Positions 36,913 through 46,376 of a stretch of 64,000 nucleotides of DNA are shown here, piece by piece; positions within the stretch are counted from its first letter, which is position 1, and the number at the start of each line of letters is the position of its first letter. A program made the position numbers and the translations under genes. Source of the DNA: Enterobacter wuhouensis. Lineage in GTDB: Bacteria > Pseudomonadota > Gammaproteobacteria > Enterobacterales > Enterobacteriaceae. Below the pieces are notes generated by a model. The model was given only the letters and a program-made list of their open reading frames with translations, did no database searches and was not told the DNA's origin. The stretch covers positions 62,001 through 126,000 of the forward strand of contig NZ_SJOO01000008.1 in NCBI RefSeq assembly GCF_004331265.1. Reading direction: 5' to 3'.

Positions 36913-37913
36913 ACGCCCTCCCTTTGCTCCCGATAGTGCAGGAGCTTTTCGCAATAGTGGCCAAAATCGAGCTGGTTTACGGCGTCGAGTTCGGCCTTCA
37001 GAGCCGGATCGATCGCCTGCACGCCGTGCAGCGCGCCGCAGATTGCCGTTGCCATCGCGCCAATGGTATCGGTATCGCCGCCCAGGTTGGCGCATAAAAT
37101 GGCGCAGCGGTTCGGATCGGTTCCCGCCAGTTCGACCATTGCAATCGCCGCCGGAACGGATTCGATGGTGCTGGTGCCCGCGCCGACGAGCTGATACACC
37201 GCCTCGCTCGCGGATTCAATCCCGTTGGCTTCTCGTACGGTTTTCAGTGCCAGCTCGATACGCGCCGCAAGCGATGCGCTGAAGGTGGTGGTTTTCGCTT
37301 CCTGCGCATAGCGGGCGATCCCCGGCAGGGCATCAACGATGTTCTGCCAGCGTTCGCCGTCGACGGCGCGTGAAATTGCCCACGCAATAACAGCCGCACC
37401 GGCAATGGCGAGGTCCGATTTATGCGTTGGGCTGGAGGCCAGCGCGATCTGCTCGACAAAGTGCTCCAGACGCGTTGCCGGGAGCAGGCAGCCCAGCGGA
37501 GAGGCGCGCATCGCCGCCCCGTTGGTCACGCCGTTGTTTTCCAGCTCGCTCACCGGCCTGCCGTCGCGAATGGCGTTGAGGGCAATTTTCGAGGTGGGGC
37601 CAAGCACGTTCTTATTGAACGCGTCAAAATCCAGCGCCCAGTTAAGAATATGCTTGCCGATAACGTCCGCGTTAATCTGCCCGTCGCACTCGATAATCGC
37701 ATCCGCCAGGCAGAGCGCCATCGAGGTATCGTCGGTGAACTCGGCCTGGTTGAAATAGCAGGCCGCATTGTTCTCTGCCGGGCCGGGTAAGAAACGGTCG
37801 ATCCAGCCGAAGTGCGCCTTAACGCGCTTTCTCGGCCACAGCTCCGACGGCATGCCCATCGCATCCCCTAACGCCTGCCCGTAAAGAGCACCGAGAATAC
37901 GTTCTTGTTTCAT
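36909..37913 (-). CDS. yegU: ADP-ribosylglycohydrolase family protein YegU
   Basis: DraG-like hydrolase of 334 residues, the same length as E. coli YegU. The metal-binding motifs of the family are present: GALYGQALGDAMGMP at the N-terminus, TDDTSMALCLADAI near 58-71 and GGDTDTIGAMATAICGA near 278-294, giving the usual set of aspartates for two Mg ions. The substrate may be an ADP-ribosylated or related N-glycosidic compound; neighbours suggest nucleoside salvage (inference). It overlaps yegT and yegV by four bases on each side. Confidence 0.92.
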   Translation of the reverse strand: MKQERILGALYGQALGDAMGMPSELWPRKRVKAHFGWIDRFLPGPAENNAACYFNQAEFTDDTSMALCLADAIIECDGQINADVIGKHILNWALDFDAFNKNVLGPTSKIALNAIRDGRPVSELENNGVTNGAAMRASPLGCLLPATRLEHFVEQIALASSPTHKSDLAIAGAAVIAWAISRAVDGERWQNIVDALPGIARYAQEAKTTTFSASLAARIELALKTVREANGIESASEAVYQLVGAGTSTIESVPAAIAMVELAGTDPNRCAILCANLGGDTDTIGAMATAICGALHGVQAIDPALKAELDAVNQLDFGHYCEKLLHYREQREGV

Positions 37914-39187
37914 TTAACTTCCCCTTGTGTCAGCGCGGTATCGCTATCGACCACCTCAATTGCGGCGATCTCTTTATCCGATTCGCGGAAAAACAGCATA
38001 AACAGCACGGCAATCACGGCAATCATGATTGCGCCAAACGTCCACATTCCGGCCCAGTTGAAGGTCAGCCCATTCACCGGCTCTTTGTAAGCGAACATTT
38101 TTTCCATCATCACGCCGCCCAGGCGGTAACCCAGCAGGCTACCGAAGCCCTGACAGCACAGCGTAATCAAGCCCTGCGCCGCGGTGCGCATGTGCGCCGG
38201 CGCTTTTTTGTCCACGTAGATGTACGCGGTCACGTAGTAGAAGTCGTAGCTCACGCCGTGCAGCAGTATGCCGAGGAACAGCAGGGCGTAGGTGAAGTAC
38301 TGATCCGCGCCGCCGTAAACAAAGAAACCGTAGCGGATAGCGGCGGTGATCAGGCCCAGCAGTAAGACCTTCTTAATACCAAAGCGTTTGGTGAAGAACG
38401 GCAGGGCCAGCATAAAGAAGATTTCGGAGAACTGGCCGAGGGTCATCCAGCCGGTGGCGTTTTTCATCCCCACTTCGGTGAGGTAGCCGTTGGCGAAGAT
38501 GTAGTAGAAGGCCAGCGGCATCGCGAACAGGAACGAGCAGAAGAAGAAAACCAGGAAGTTTTTGTCGCGCAGCAGGATCAGCGCGTCCAGCCCCAGCATT
38601 ACCTTGACGTCCAGCTTGCCGGTGCTCTTCGGCGGTGTGTTTGGCAGGAACAGGGCGAACACGCCCAGCAGCGCAGAGCTGGCGGCGGTCATCAGCAGCG
38701 GGATGTTGGTGTCGGAGATATCGCTATAGCCCATCATCTGCGGCAGGAACCCGCACGCCAGGCCCGAGGCGATCCAGCCGATGGTGCCCATCACGCGGAT
38801 GCGCGGGAAATCGGCCTCGACGTCGTCCACGTTGGCGAAGGCGATGCTGTTGGTCAGCGCGATGGTCGGCATATAGGTGAGCGAGTAGGCCAGCAGCAGC
38901 GGGAAGAAGGTGCTGAACTGGGTTTGCTGTGCGGCGAAGTACATCAGAATGGCGCCGGCAAACATCAGTACCGCCAGCACTTTCTGCGCGGCGAAGAAGC
39001 GGTCGGTCAGCGAGCCGACAAGAATAGGCGAGAGGATCGCGGCAATGGCGGTACAGGCATAGGACCAGCCGATTTCCCCGGCGGTGAAGCCGCTTTTGCT
39101 CAGCCACAGCCACAGCGGCACAAACCAGGCGCCCCAGATAAACCATTCAACAAACATCATGAATGACAGTTGGACTTTCGTTTTCAT
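37910..39187 (-). CDS. yegT: nucleoside:H+ symporter YegT (NHS family MFS)
   Basis: Inner membrane major facilitator of 425 residues with about 12 spans, in the NHS family with NupG and XapB. It begins MKTKVQLSFMMFVEWFIWGAWFVPL, with the usual FVEWFIWGAWFVPL first span, and contains YKEPVNG-(L)TFNW before the last spans. It is the promoter-proximal gene of the yegTUV operon, so the operon likely imports a nucleoside, cleaves or modifies it and phosphorylates the product (inference from family and order). Confidence 0.92.
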   Translation of the reverse strand: MKTKVQLSFMMFVEWFIWGAWFVPLWLWLSKSGFTAGEIGWSYACTAIAAILSPILVGSLTDRFFAAQKVLAVLMFAGAILMYFAAQQTQFSTFFPLLLAYSLTYMPTIALTNSIAFANVDDVEADFPRIRVMGTIGWIASGLACGFLPQMMGYSDISDTNIPLLMTAASSALLGVFALFLPNTPPKSTGKLDVKVMLGLDALILLRDKNFLVFFFCSFLFAMPLAFYYIFANGYLTEVGMKNATGWMTLGQFSEIFFMLALPFFTKRFGIKKVLLLGLITAAIRYGFFVYGGADQYFTYALLFLGILLHGVSYDFYYVTAYIYVDKKAPAHMRTAAQGLITLCCQGFGSLLGYRLGGVMMEKMFAYKEPVNGLTFNWAGMWTFGAIMIAVIAVLFMLFFRESDKEIAAIEVVDSDTALTQGEVK

Positions 39188-39225
39188 TTTTTAATCCTGC
39201 ATGTCAGAGAGGGTACGCCTTTAAC

Positions 39226-39254
39226 ATACCATCTAATAATACCTTTTAAATACC
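39226..39254. promoter_or_regulatory. three ATACC direct repeats upstream of yegT
   Basis: The pentamer atacc occurs at 39226-39230, 39239-39243 and 39250-39254, spaced 13 and 11 bases, roughly one helical turn. The repeats lie 39-67 bases upstream of yegT and may be an operator for YegW. The binding protein is inference. Confidence 0.35.
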
Positions 39255-39403
39255 TTTGAGGCGATTGTTTGATCAGTGTAACAAAATTGTTGTACATGAA
39301 ACGAGCCAGCAGATTGTGCTTAAAAAAGTTGCAGACGGTGGAAAATCTGTTAAGTCGGTACCAGGCTTAGTCTGCCTGCAATTTGTAGGTTTGGATTACA
39401 CGC

Positions 39404-39420
39404 TCCGACTTCTCGTCGGA
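39404..39420 (+). promoter_or_regulatory. hairpin in the fbaB leader
   Basis: A 6-bp perfect stem tccgac/gtcgga with a 5-base loop ends 4 bases before the cgggag ribosome binding site of fbaB. It could affect translation initiation or transcript stability. Confidence 0.35.
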
Positions 39421-39437
39421 CTTACGGGAGCATCACT

Positions 39438-40490
39438 ATGACTGATATTGCGCAGTTGCTTGGCAAAGACGCCGACAGCCTTTTACAGCATCGTTGTATG
39501 ACCATTCCAGCCGACCAGCTTTACCTGCCCGGCCACGATTACGTAGACCGCGTGATGATGGATAACAACCGTCCGCCTGCCGTGCTGCGAAACATGCAGA
39601 CGCTTTACAATACCGGACGACTGGCCGGCACGGGCTACCTATCGATTCTGCCGGTTGACCAGGGCGTTGAGCACTCTGCTGGCGCATCGTTCGCGGCCAA
39701 CCCGCTCTATTTTGATCCGAAGAACATTGTTGAACTGGCGATTGAGGCGGGCTGTAACTGCGTTGCGTCTACCTACGGCGTGCTGGCCTCCGTTTCCCGC
39801 CGCTACGCCCACCGCATTCCGTTCCTCGTTAAGCTTAACCACAACGAAACCCTGAGCTACCCGACCGAATATGACCAGACCCTGTACGCCAGCGTGGAGC
39901 AGGCGTTCAACATGGGCGCGGTGGCGGTGGGAGCGACCATCTATTTCGGCTCCGAGCAGTCGCGTCGTCAGATTGAAGAGATCTCTGCGGCGTTCGAGCG
40001 CGCGCACGAGCTGGGGATGGTGACGGTGCTTTGGGCTTACCTGCGTAACAACGCGTTCAAGAAAGACGGCGTGGATTACCACGTGTCAGCCGATCTGACC
40101 GGCCAGGCGAACCACCTGGCGGCGACCATCGGCGCGGATATCGTGAAGCAGAAAATGGCCGAAAACAACGGCGGCTATAAGGCGGTGAACTTTGGCTACA
40201 CCGACGATCGCGTGTACAGCAAGCTGACCAGCGAAAACCCGATCGATCTGGTGCGTTACCAGCTGGCGAACTGCTACATGGGGCGCGCGGGTCTGATTAA
40301 CTCCGGCGGGGCGGCAGGCGGCGATACCGACCTGTCCGACGCGGTGCGCACGGCGGTGATCAACAAACGTGCGGGCGGCATGGGGCTGATTCTGGGCCGT
40401 AAGGCGTTTAAGAAAACCATGGCCGACGGCGTGAAGCTGATTAATGCGGTTCAGGATGTGTATCTGGACAGTAAAGTGACGATTGCTTAA
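39438..40490 (+). CDS. fbaB: class I fructose-bisphosphate aldolase
   Basis: Archaeal-type (DhnA) class I aldolase of 350 residues, the same length as E. coli FbaB, which reversibly cleaves fructose-1,6-bisphosphate via a Schiff-base lysine and favours gluconeogenesis. Family blocks include [31 protein letters not shown] and the phosphate-binding [13 protein letters not shown]. The Schiff-base lysine is probably in the DIVKQKM segment near residue 236. Single gene with gggag before the ATG, followed by repeats. Confidence 0.95.
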   Translation: MTDIAQLLGKDADSLLQHRCMTIPADQLYLPGHDYVDRVMMDNNRPPAVLRNMQTLYNTGRLAGTGYLSILPVDQGVEHSAGASFAANPLYFDPKNIVELAIEAGCNCVASTYGVLASVSRRYAHRIPFLVKLNHNETLSYPTEYDQTLYASVEQAFNMGAVAVGATIYFGSEQSRRQIEEISAAFERAHELGMVTVLWAYLRNNAFKKDGVDYHVSADLTGQANHLAATIGADIVKQKMAENNGGYKAVNFGYTDDRVYSKLTSENPIDLVRYQLANCYMGRAGLINSGGAAGGDTDLSDAVRTAVINKRAGGMGLILGRKAFKKTMADGVKLINAVQDVYLDSKVTIA

Positions 40491-40497
40491 GACATGT

Positions 40498-40579
40498 CCC
40501 CCTCACCCTAACCCTCTCCCCGCAGGGGAGAGGGGATGGTTTGCTCCCTCTCCCTCCGGGAGAGGGTCGGGGTGAGGGG
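40498..40579. repeat. inverted pair of CCCTCTCCC-family palindromes after fbaB
   Basis: Two units in opposite orientation: one at about 40498-40534 reading ccctcaccctaaccctctcc and one at about 40545-40579 reading ccctctccctccgggagagg, then gtcggggtgagggg. They can form small hairpins or one long stem. They follow the fbaB stop by only 8 bases and may protect or terminate its transcript. Confidence 0.75.
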
Positions 40580-40794
40580 CAATAAATACCGCATTTTATT
40601 TCTCCCGATCCACCTCACACTTCCCCTCCCTTTTGTGAAAACTGTCACTTCTTACCGTGCATATGCACAAAAAATGGTCGGCGCTTAGCGGAATTTGTCT
40701 AAGGCAGCGGATGAATTTTGCGCTTAAAGTTTATTTCGAAACAGCTTTTCAAAATGAACGTTGCGCTGAACCTCCGTAGTGTTAAGGACCGATA
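40580..40794 (+). promoter_or_regulatory. control region of the enolase-superfamily/ABC operon, with CRP site
   Basis: A CRP-type site tgtgaaaactgtcact lies at 40634-40649: the TGTGA half is perfect and the other half reads TCACt for TCACA. A perfect 12-base palindrome gtgcatatgcac follows at 40657-40668 and a tttcgaaa palindrome near 40733. This layout suggests catabolite activation plus a specific repressor. No regulator gene is adjacent. Confidence 0.55.
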
Positions 40795-41949
40795 ATGAAA
40801 ATTGAATCTGTAAACGTCACCGTCTTTCAGTATCCGACGCGCCGGGTTTCTGACGCCGCCGGGCATTCGCATCCGGGGCCGGAAAGCATGGCCAAAATGG
40901 CGATGCTGACCATCACGGCAGAGGATGGCACCCGCGGATACTCCTTCGCGCCGCCGGAAGTGGTGCGCCCCTTTGTGGTCAACACCTTCTTTCGCAAAGT
41001 GCTGGTCGGCCAGGACGCGTTCAACCGCGAGCGCATCTGGCAGGATCTGGCGCACTGGCAGCGGGGCAGCGCGCATCAGCTGACCGAGCGCGCGCTGGGC
41101 TTCGTCGAACAGGCGCTGTGGGATCTGATTGGCCGCAAGCTCAATATGCCGGTCTGGAAGCTGCTGGGCGGCTACCGCGACACGGTTCCGGCCTACGGCA
41201 GCACCATGTGCGGGGACGATCTGCCCGGTGGCTTATCCACGCCGGACGAGTACGCCAGCTTTGCCGAGACGCTGGTGGCGCGTGGCTATAAGGCCATCAA
41301 GCTGCACACCTGGATGCCGCCCGTCTCCTTTGCGCCCAATCCGAAGATGGACGTCAAGGCCTGTGCCGCCGTGCGTGAGGCGGTGGGCCCGGATATCGAT
41401 CTCATGATCGACGGCTACCACTGGTACAGCCGCACCGAGGCGCTGTACATCGGCAAAGAGCTGGAGAAACTCAACTTCGCCTGGTTCGAAGAGCCAATGG
41501 AAGAGGAGAGCATGGCCTCCTACGCCTGGCTGGCGGAAAACCTGTCGATCCCGATTATCGGGCCGGAAAGCCTGGGCGGAAAGCATCACAGCCGCGCGGA
41601 CTGGATCAAAGCCGGAGCGTGCGACATCCTGCGTGCGGGGGCAAACGGCGTGGGCGGCATTTCACCGACGCTGAAGGTGGCGAACCTGGCGGAGTCATTT
41701 GGCATGGACTGCGAAGTGCACGGCAACGGTGCGGCGAGCCTGGCGGTGATTGGCGCCATCAAAAACTGCCGCTGGTACGAGCGCGGCCTGCTGCATCCGT
41801 TCCTCGACTACGACCAGCCGGCGGCCTACCTCAACAGCCTGGTCGACCCGATGGACGAGCACGGCATGGTCAGCCTGCCGACCCGCCCGGGACTGGGCGA
41901 AGACATTAATTTTGCATATATCGAAGCCAATACCGTCAGCCACGACTGA
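40795..41949 (+). CDS. enolase-superfamily (mandelate racemase/muconate lactonizing type) enzyme
   Basis: A 384-residue enolase-superfamily protein. The N-terminal capping domain covers about 1-125, and the barrel then begins at KLLGGYRD. Likely Mg ligands are Asp206 (IDGYHWY), Glu232 (FEEPM) and Glu258 (GPES). A histidine/aspartate dyad, His309 (EVHGNG) with Asp277 (ACDIL), fits the mandelate-racemase/acid-sugar dehydratase subgroups. The second-strand motif is KLH (Lys169-x-His171) instead of the common KxK. The reaction is probably dehydration or epimerisation of a hydroxy-acid, but I cannot name the substrate. It heads an operon with a peptide-type ABC importer and has aagga before the ATG. 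Confidence 0.85.
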   Translation: MKIESVNVTVFQYPTRRVSDAAGHSHPGPESMAKMAMLTITAEDGTRGYSFAPPEVVRPFVVNTFFRKVLVGQDAFNRERIWQDLAHWQRGSAHQLTERALGFVEQALWDLIGRKLNMPVWKLLGGYRDTVPAYGSTMCGDDLPGGLSTPDEYASFAETLVARGYKAIKLHTWMPPVSFAPNPKMDVKACAAVREAVGPDIDLMIDGYHWYSRTEALYIGKELEKLNFAWFEEPMEEESMASYAWLAENLSIPIIGPESLGGKHHSRADWIKAGACDILRAGANGVGGISPTLKVANLAESFGMDCEVHGNGAASLAVIGAIKNCRWYERGLLHPFLDYDQPAAYLNSLVDPMDEHGMVSLPTRPGLGEDINFAYIEANTVSHD

Positions 41950-41982
41950 CAGATAAAAACGTACCCTACAGGCGATATATAC

Positions 41983-43599
41983 ATGAAACGATCTCCTTTA
42001 GCCGGGGCGTGCCTGCTCGCGCTCTCGCTGATGATGGGGAGCGGTGCGGCATACGCAAAAACGCCGCCCGACCAGCTCATCATCGGCATGAATATGAACA
42101 ACCTTCTGACCCTCGATCCGGCAGCGATGACCGGTAACGAGGTGGTCGGTATTGTGGTCAATCTCTACGACTCGCTGGTGGAGCTTGACCCGAACGAACT
42201 CACCCACGTCAGGCCCGCGCTGGCGACGTCCTGGGATATTTCTCCGGACCGTCAAACCCTGACCTTCCACCTGCGCAATGACGTAACGTTCCATTCCGGT
42301 AATCCGCTGACGGCGGAGGACGTGGTCTGGTCGATGCGCCGCCTGCTGCACCTCAACCTGGCGCAGGCCTCGGTGTGGAAATCCTACGGGTTTTCAAAGA
42401 AAAATATCGATAGCCAAATCAGCGCCCCGGATGCGTATACGGTGCAGATTGTCCTGCCCAAAGCCAACGACCCGCAACTGGTGATCTACTCCCTTGGCGC
42501 GCTCGGCAACCTCGGCGTGCTCGACAGCAAAACGGTGCAGCAGCACGCGGTCAACAACGACTGGGGCAACCGCTGGCTGACCACCAACGAAGCCGGTTCC
42601 GGGCCGTTTATGCTGGAAACCTGGCAGGCGAAAGACGTGCTGCGCATGCAGCGCAACCCGCACTACTGGCGGGAAACGCCGAAGATGAGCCGCGTGGTGC
42701 TGCGCCATTTCCAGGAGTCGCAAACCCTGCGCCTGATGATTGAAAAGGGCGACCTCGACGTTGCCAACAACATGGCGGTGGCGGACATCAACGCCCTGCG
42801 CAAGGACCCGCAGCTTACCGTCGAGGCCGTGCAAAAGGGCACGGTCTACTACGTGGCGATGAGCATGAAGGAGGCCCATTTTGCCAACCCGAAGGTGCGC
42901 GAGGCGGTGCGCTACCTGATTGACTATCAGGGCATCAACAACGCCCTGATGCCGGGCTACGGCGTGCTGCACCAGCGCCCGATTAAAGCCGGAATGCCCT
43001 CCACGCTACCGGACCCGGGCTACAGGCTCGATATCCCGCGCGCCAAAAAGCTGCTGGCGGAGGCGGGCTACCCGGACGGGTTTGATACCACCCTGCGGGT
43101 GCTGGCGGATCAGCCGTTCCTCAACATCGCTATCGCCGTGCAGTCGACGATGATGCAGGCGGGGATCAACGCCAAAATCATCACCGGCACCGGGAACCAG
43201 ATTTACGGCGCGATGCGCGAACGCAGGTTCGACATGCTGGTCGGGCGCGGCGGCAGCGGGGTAGAGCCGCACCCGCACTCCAGCCTGCGCGCGCTGGTCT
43301 ACAACCCGGACAACAGCGACGAAGCGCGTCTAACCAACTTCCAGGGCTGGCGCACCAGCTTTTACGATAAGCCGCTTAACGAGATGATCGACAAGGCCCT
43401 GCTGGAGCGCGATCCGAAGAAACAGATTGCCGAGTACCAGCAGATCCAGGTGCGCTACGACGAACTGATCCCGGCGATGATCCCCCTGTCGCAGATGGTC
43501 GATTCGGTGGTGGTGCGTAACGAGGTGAAGAACTTCCAGTCGCACCCGTCGGCCACCACTTTCCTGCGCGACGTCTACAAAACCGGAGGTGAAAAATGA
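41983..43599 (+). CDS. ABC transporter substrate-binding protein, family 5 (DppA/OppA type)
   Basis: Periplasmic binding protein of 538 residues with a signal peptide (cut near AYA-KT, residue 25). The SBP family 5 layout is clear: LTLDPAAMTGNEVVGIVVNLYDSL, VRPALATSWDISPDRQTLTFHLRNDVTFHSG and the NPHYWRETPK segment. Family members bind oligopeptides, nickel, haem or, in rhizobia, sugars and opines. The adjacent enolase-superfamily enzyme suggests an acid sugar, sugar-amino-acid conjugate or modified peptide (inference). Its stop overlaps the next permease start. Confidence 0.88.
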   Translation: MKRSPLAGACLLALSLMMGSGAAYAKTPPDQLIIGMNMNNLLTLDPAAMTGNEVVGIVVNLYDSLVELDPNELTHVRPALATSWDISPDRQTLTFHLRNDVTFHSGNPLTAEDVVWSMRRLLHLNLAQASVWKSYGFSKKNIDSQISAPDAYTVQIVLPKANDPQLVIYSLGALGNLGVLDSKTVQQHAVNNDWGNRWLTTNEAGSGPFMLETWQAKDVLRMQRNPHYWRETPKMSRVVLRHFQESQTLRLMIEKGDLDVANNMAVADINALRKDPQLTVEAVQKGTVYYVAMSMKEAHFANPKVREAVRYLIDYQGINNALMPGYGVLHQRPIKAGMPSTLPDPGYRLDIPRAKKLLAEAGYPDGFDTTLRVLADQPFLNIAIAVQSTMMQAGINAKIITGTGNQIYGAMRERRFDMLVGRGGSGVEPHPHSSLRALVYNPDNSDEARLTNFQGWRTSFYDKPLNEMIDKALLERDPKKQIAEYQQIQVRYDELIPAMIPLSQMVDSVVVRNEVKNFQSHPSATTFLRDVYKTGGEK

Positions 43600-44633
43600 G
43601 CGTGGCGATCCTCTCTCCCGGCTCCCGGACCCGGCGCTTCTCAAAGCGGCTGACGCAGGTGCTGGTAACGCTGTTCGGCCTGCTGCTGCTGACCTTTTTC
43701 ATTGGCCGCGTGATGCCCGTCGACCCGGTGCTGGCGATCGTCGGCCCGGATGCCGACCACGGCACCTACCAGCAGGTGTATCACCAGCTGGGGTTCGATA
43801 AATCGCTGCTGACGCAGTTCGGCATTTACCTTAGCAACCTTCTGCACGGCGATCTGGGCAACGCGCTGCTGACGGGCAAACCGGTGACCGCCGATATCCT
43901 GCGCGTCTTCCCGGCGACGCTGGAGCTGGCGACGATGGCGATTATCGTCGGCGCGGGCCTGGGCATTCCGCTCGGCGTGCTGGCGGCGGCGCGGCGTAAC
44001 AGCGTTTCCGACTACGTGGTACGGATCATCAGCCTGGCGGGCTACTCGACGCCGATCTTTTGGGTCGGGATGATGGGGCTGCTGCTGTTCTACGCCTGGC
44101 TTGGCTGGGTGGGAGGCGCAGGGCGTCTGGATCTGGGGCTGGAGGGCTTAGTCCCGCGGCGCACCGGGCTGATGACGGTGGATGCGCTGCTGGCCGGGAA
44201 CGGCGCGGTGTTCTGGAACGCCGTTAACCATCTGGTGCTGCCCGCTTCGCTGCTTGGCTTCCACTCGCTGGCCTACATCAGCCGCATGACCCGCAGCTTT
44301 ATGCTGGCGCAGCTGTTGCAGGAGTTCATCATCACCGCGCGGGTGAAAGGCCTGACCGAACGTCAGGTGATCTGGAACCACGCGTTTCGCAACATCCTCG
44401 TGCAGCTGCTGACGGTGGTGGCGCTGGCCTACGGCTCGCTGCTGGAAGGGGCAGTGCTGATCGAGACCGTCTTCTCCTGGCCGGGCTTCGGCTCGTATCT
44501 CACCGGCAGCCTGCTGCTCGGGGATATGAACGCGGTGATGGGCTGCGTGCTGCTGGTGGGGGTTATCTTCGTGATGCTCAACCTGCTCTCCGACATGCTG
44601 TATCAACTCTTTGACCCGAGGACGAAATCATGA
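43596..44633 (+). CDS. ABC transporter permease, DppB type
   Basis: Inner membrane permease of 345 residues, first of two. An N-terminal span (TLFGLLLLTFFIGRVMP) and a large periplasmic loop precede the transport domain with about five further spans. The coupling loop appears as FIITARVKGLTERQVIWNHAFRN. Overlaps by four bases with the binding-protein gene and with the next permease gene, so the operon is tightly coupled. Confidence 0.88.
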   Translation: MSVAILSPGSRTRRFSKRLTQVLVTLFGLLLLTFFIGRVMPVDPVLAIVGPDADHGTYQQVYHQLGFDKSLLTQFGIYLSNLLHGDLGNALLTGKPVTADILRVFPATLELATMAIIVGAGLGIPLGVLAAARRNSVSDYVVRIISLAGYSTPIFWVGMMGLLLFYAWLGWVGGAGRLDLGLEGLVPRRTGLMTVDALLAGNGAVFWNAVNHLVLPASLLGFHSLAYISRMTRSFMLAQLLQEFIITARVKGLTERQVIWNHAFRNILVQLLTVVALAYGSLLEGAVLIETVFSWPGFGSYLTGSLLLGDMNAVMGCVLLVGVIFVMLNLLSDMLYQLFDPRTKS

Positions 44634-45535
44634 CCGTTTCTCTGGATACGCCGCTGGGGGCAGGGCCGTCCGAAAGCCGCCAGCGTATCAGGCGCGCGCT
44701 GGGCCGCGCCGCCGGTTTTGTCGGCAAGATGGCGCGCAACCCGCTCACCGCCATCGGCGGCGGGATTATCCTGCTGCTGCTGATCGTGGCGGCCTTTGCG
44801 CCGCTGATTGCCCCGTACAACCCGCTGGTTCAGGACCTTAGCAACGCGCTCGCCGCCCCGAACGCGCGGCACTGGTTCGGCACCGACGAGTTTGGCCGCG
44901 ACATCTTCAGCCGCCTGGTGTACGGCTCGCGCATCACGCTCTATATCGTGCTGCTGGTCTCCGTGACCGTCGGGCCGCTGGGGCTGCTGCTGGGCGTCAC
45001 CGCAGGCTATTTTGGCGGCAAGGTGGATGCTGTGCTGATGCGCGTGACCGATATCTTTATCTCCTTCCCGAGCCTGGTGCTGGCGCTGGCGTTTGTGGCG
45101 GCGCTCGGTCCCGGGCTGGAGCACGTAGTGATAGCGATTACGCTCACCGCCTGGCCGCCGATCGCCCGTCTGGCGCGCGCCGAAACGCTCTCCCTGCGAC
45201 AGGCCGATTTTATCTCCGCCGTGCGCCTGCAGGGGGCGTCACCGGCCCGCGTGCTGTGGCGCCACATCGTGCCGCTGTGCCTGCCGTCGGTGATTATCCG
45301 CATCACCATGAACATGGCGGGCATCATTCTCACCGCCGCCGGGCTGGGCTTCCTCGGCCTCGGCGCCCAGCCGCCGGAGCCGGAGTGGGGCGCGATGATC
45401 TCAAGCGGCCGCACCTACATGATGGAGTGCTGGTGGGTAGTGACTATTCCGGGGCTGGCGATCCTGATCAACAGCCTGGCGTTCAACTTCTTAGGAGATG
45501 GCCTCCGTGACATCCTCGATCCTCGCAGCGAATAA
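44630..45535 (+). CDS. ABC transporter permease, DppC type
   Basis: Second permease of 301 residues with the OppC-type N-terminus ([23 protein letters not shown]) and the [19 protein letters not shown] block that is diagnostic for this subunit class. The coupling loop is [23 protein letters not shown]. The 3' end extends about 29 bases past the start of the ATPase gene downstream. Confidence 0.88.
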   Translation: MTVSLDTPLGAGPSESRQRIRRALGRAAGFVGKMARNPLTAIGGGIILLLLIVAAFAPLIAPYNPLVQDLSNALAAPNARHWFGTDEFGRDIFSRLVYGSRITLYIVLLVSVTVGPLGLLLGVTAGYFGGKVDAVLMRVTDIFISFPSLVLALAFVAALGPGLEHVVIAITLTAWPPIARLARAETLSLRQADFISAVRLQGASPARVLWRHIVPLCLPSVIIRITMNMAGIILTAAGLGFLGLGAQPPEPEWGAMISSGRTYMMECWWVVTIPGLAILINSLAFNFLGDGLRDILDPRSE

Positions 45536-46367
45536 CCCTCTGCTCGACGTGCGCGATCTCCACGTCGATTTCATCAACGGCGGCGCGGTCACCCACGCGG
45601 TGCGCGGCGTCTCCTTCCAGCTTGGACGCGAAAAGCTGGCGATCGTCGGCGAGTCCGGCTCCGGCAAATCTACCGTCGGGCGGGCGCTGCTGCGCCTGCA
45701 TCCGGCCAAAGCGCAAATCAACGCCGCGCGGATGCAGTTTGGCGACGTCGATTTACAGGCCGTCAGCGAGGCGCAGATGCGCGGCATTCGCGGCAAGCGT
45801 ATCTCGATGATCATGCAGGACCCGAAATACTCGCTCAACCCGGTGGTCTGCGTGGGCGATCAGATTGCTGAAGCCTGGCTGACGCATCATCCGGGGCGCA
45901 GGGCCGAAGCCAGGGCCAAAGTGCTGGAGATGCTCGACGTCGTGCGCATTCGCCAGCCCGAGCGGGTGTATCACCTCTATCCGCACGAGATTTCCGGCGG
46001 GCAGGGGCAGCGCATCATGATTGCGATGATGCTGATCGCTGAGCCGGAGCTGGTGATTGCCGACGAACCGACCTCGGCGCTGGACGTGTCGGTGCGTTTA
46101 CAGGTGCTCGGACTGCTCGACGACCTGGTGCAGTCCCGCGGGCTCGGGCTGATCTTTATCAGCCACGACATCAGCCTGGTGCGCAGCTTCTGCGATCGGG
46201 TGCTGGTGATGTACGCCGGGCGCGTGGTGGAGTCCATTGCCGCGAAAGACCTGCACAACGCGAAGCATCCGTACACGCAGGGGTTAATCAGCGCGCTGCC
46301 GGAAATCAACCATCGCCGCCCGACGCTGCCGGTATTACAGCGTCAGGCCAGCTGGCTCACCGACTAA
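45507..46367 (+). CDS. ABC transporter ATP-binding protein, DppD type
   Basis: ATPase of about 286 residues. Walker A is GESGSGKST near residue 50, the signature is [10 protein letters not shown] and Walker B is [12 protein letters not shown]. The C-terminal oligopeptide-transporter extension ([13 protein letters not shown]) normally holds the iron-sulfur cysteine cluster in DppD/OppD, but these cysteines are not apparent here. I prefer a GTG start at 45507, nine bases after aggag. The ATG at 45498 immediately abuts that site and is less plausible. Confidence 0.85.
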   Translation: MTSSILAANNPLLDVRDLHVDFINGGAVTHAVRGVSFQLGREKLAIVGESGSGKSTVGRALLRLHPAKAQINAARMQFGDVDLQAVSEAQMRGIRGKRISMIMQDPKYSLNPVVCVGDQIAEAWLTHHPGRRAEARAKVLEMLDVVRIRQPERVYHLYPHEISGGQGQRIMIAMMLIAEPELVIADEPTSALDVSVRLQVLGLLDDLVQSRGLGLIFISHDISLVRSFCDRVLVMYAGRVVESIAAKDLHNAKHPYTQGLISALPEINHRRPTLPVLQRQASWLTD

Positions 46368-46376
46368 GGAGCAAAG

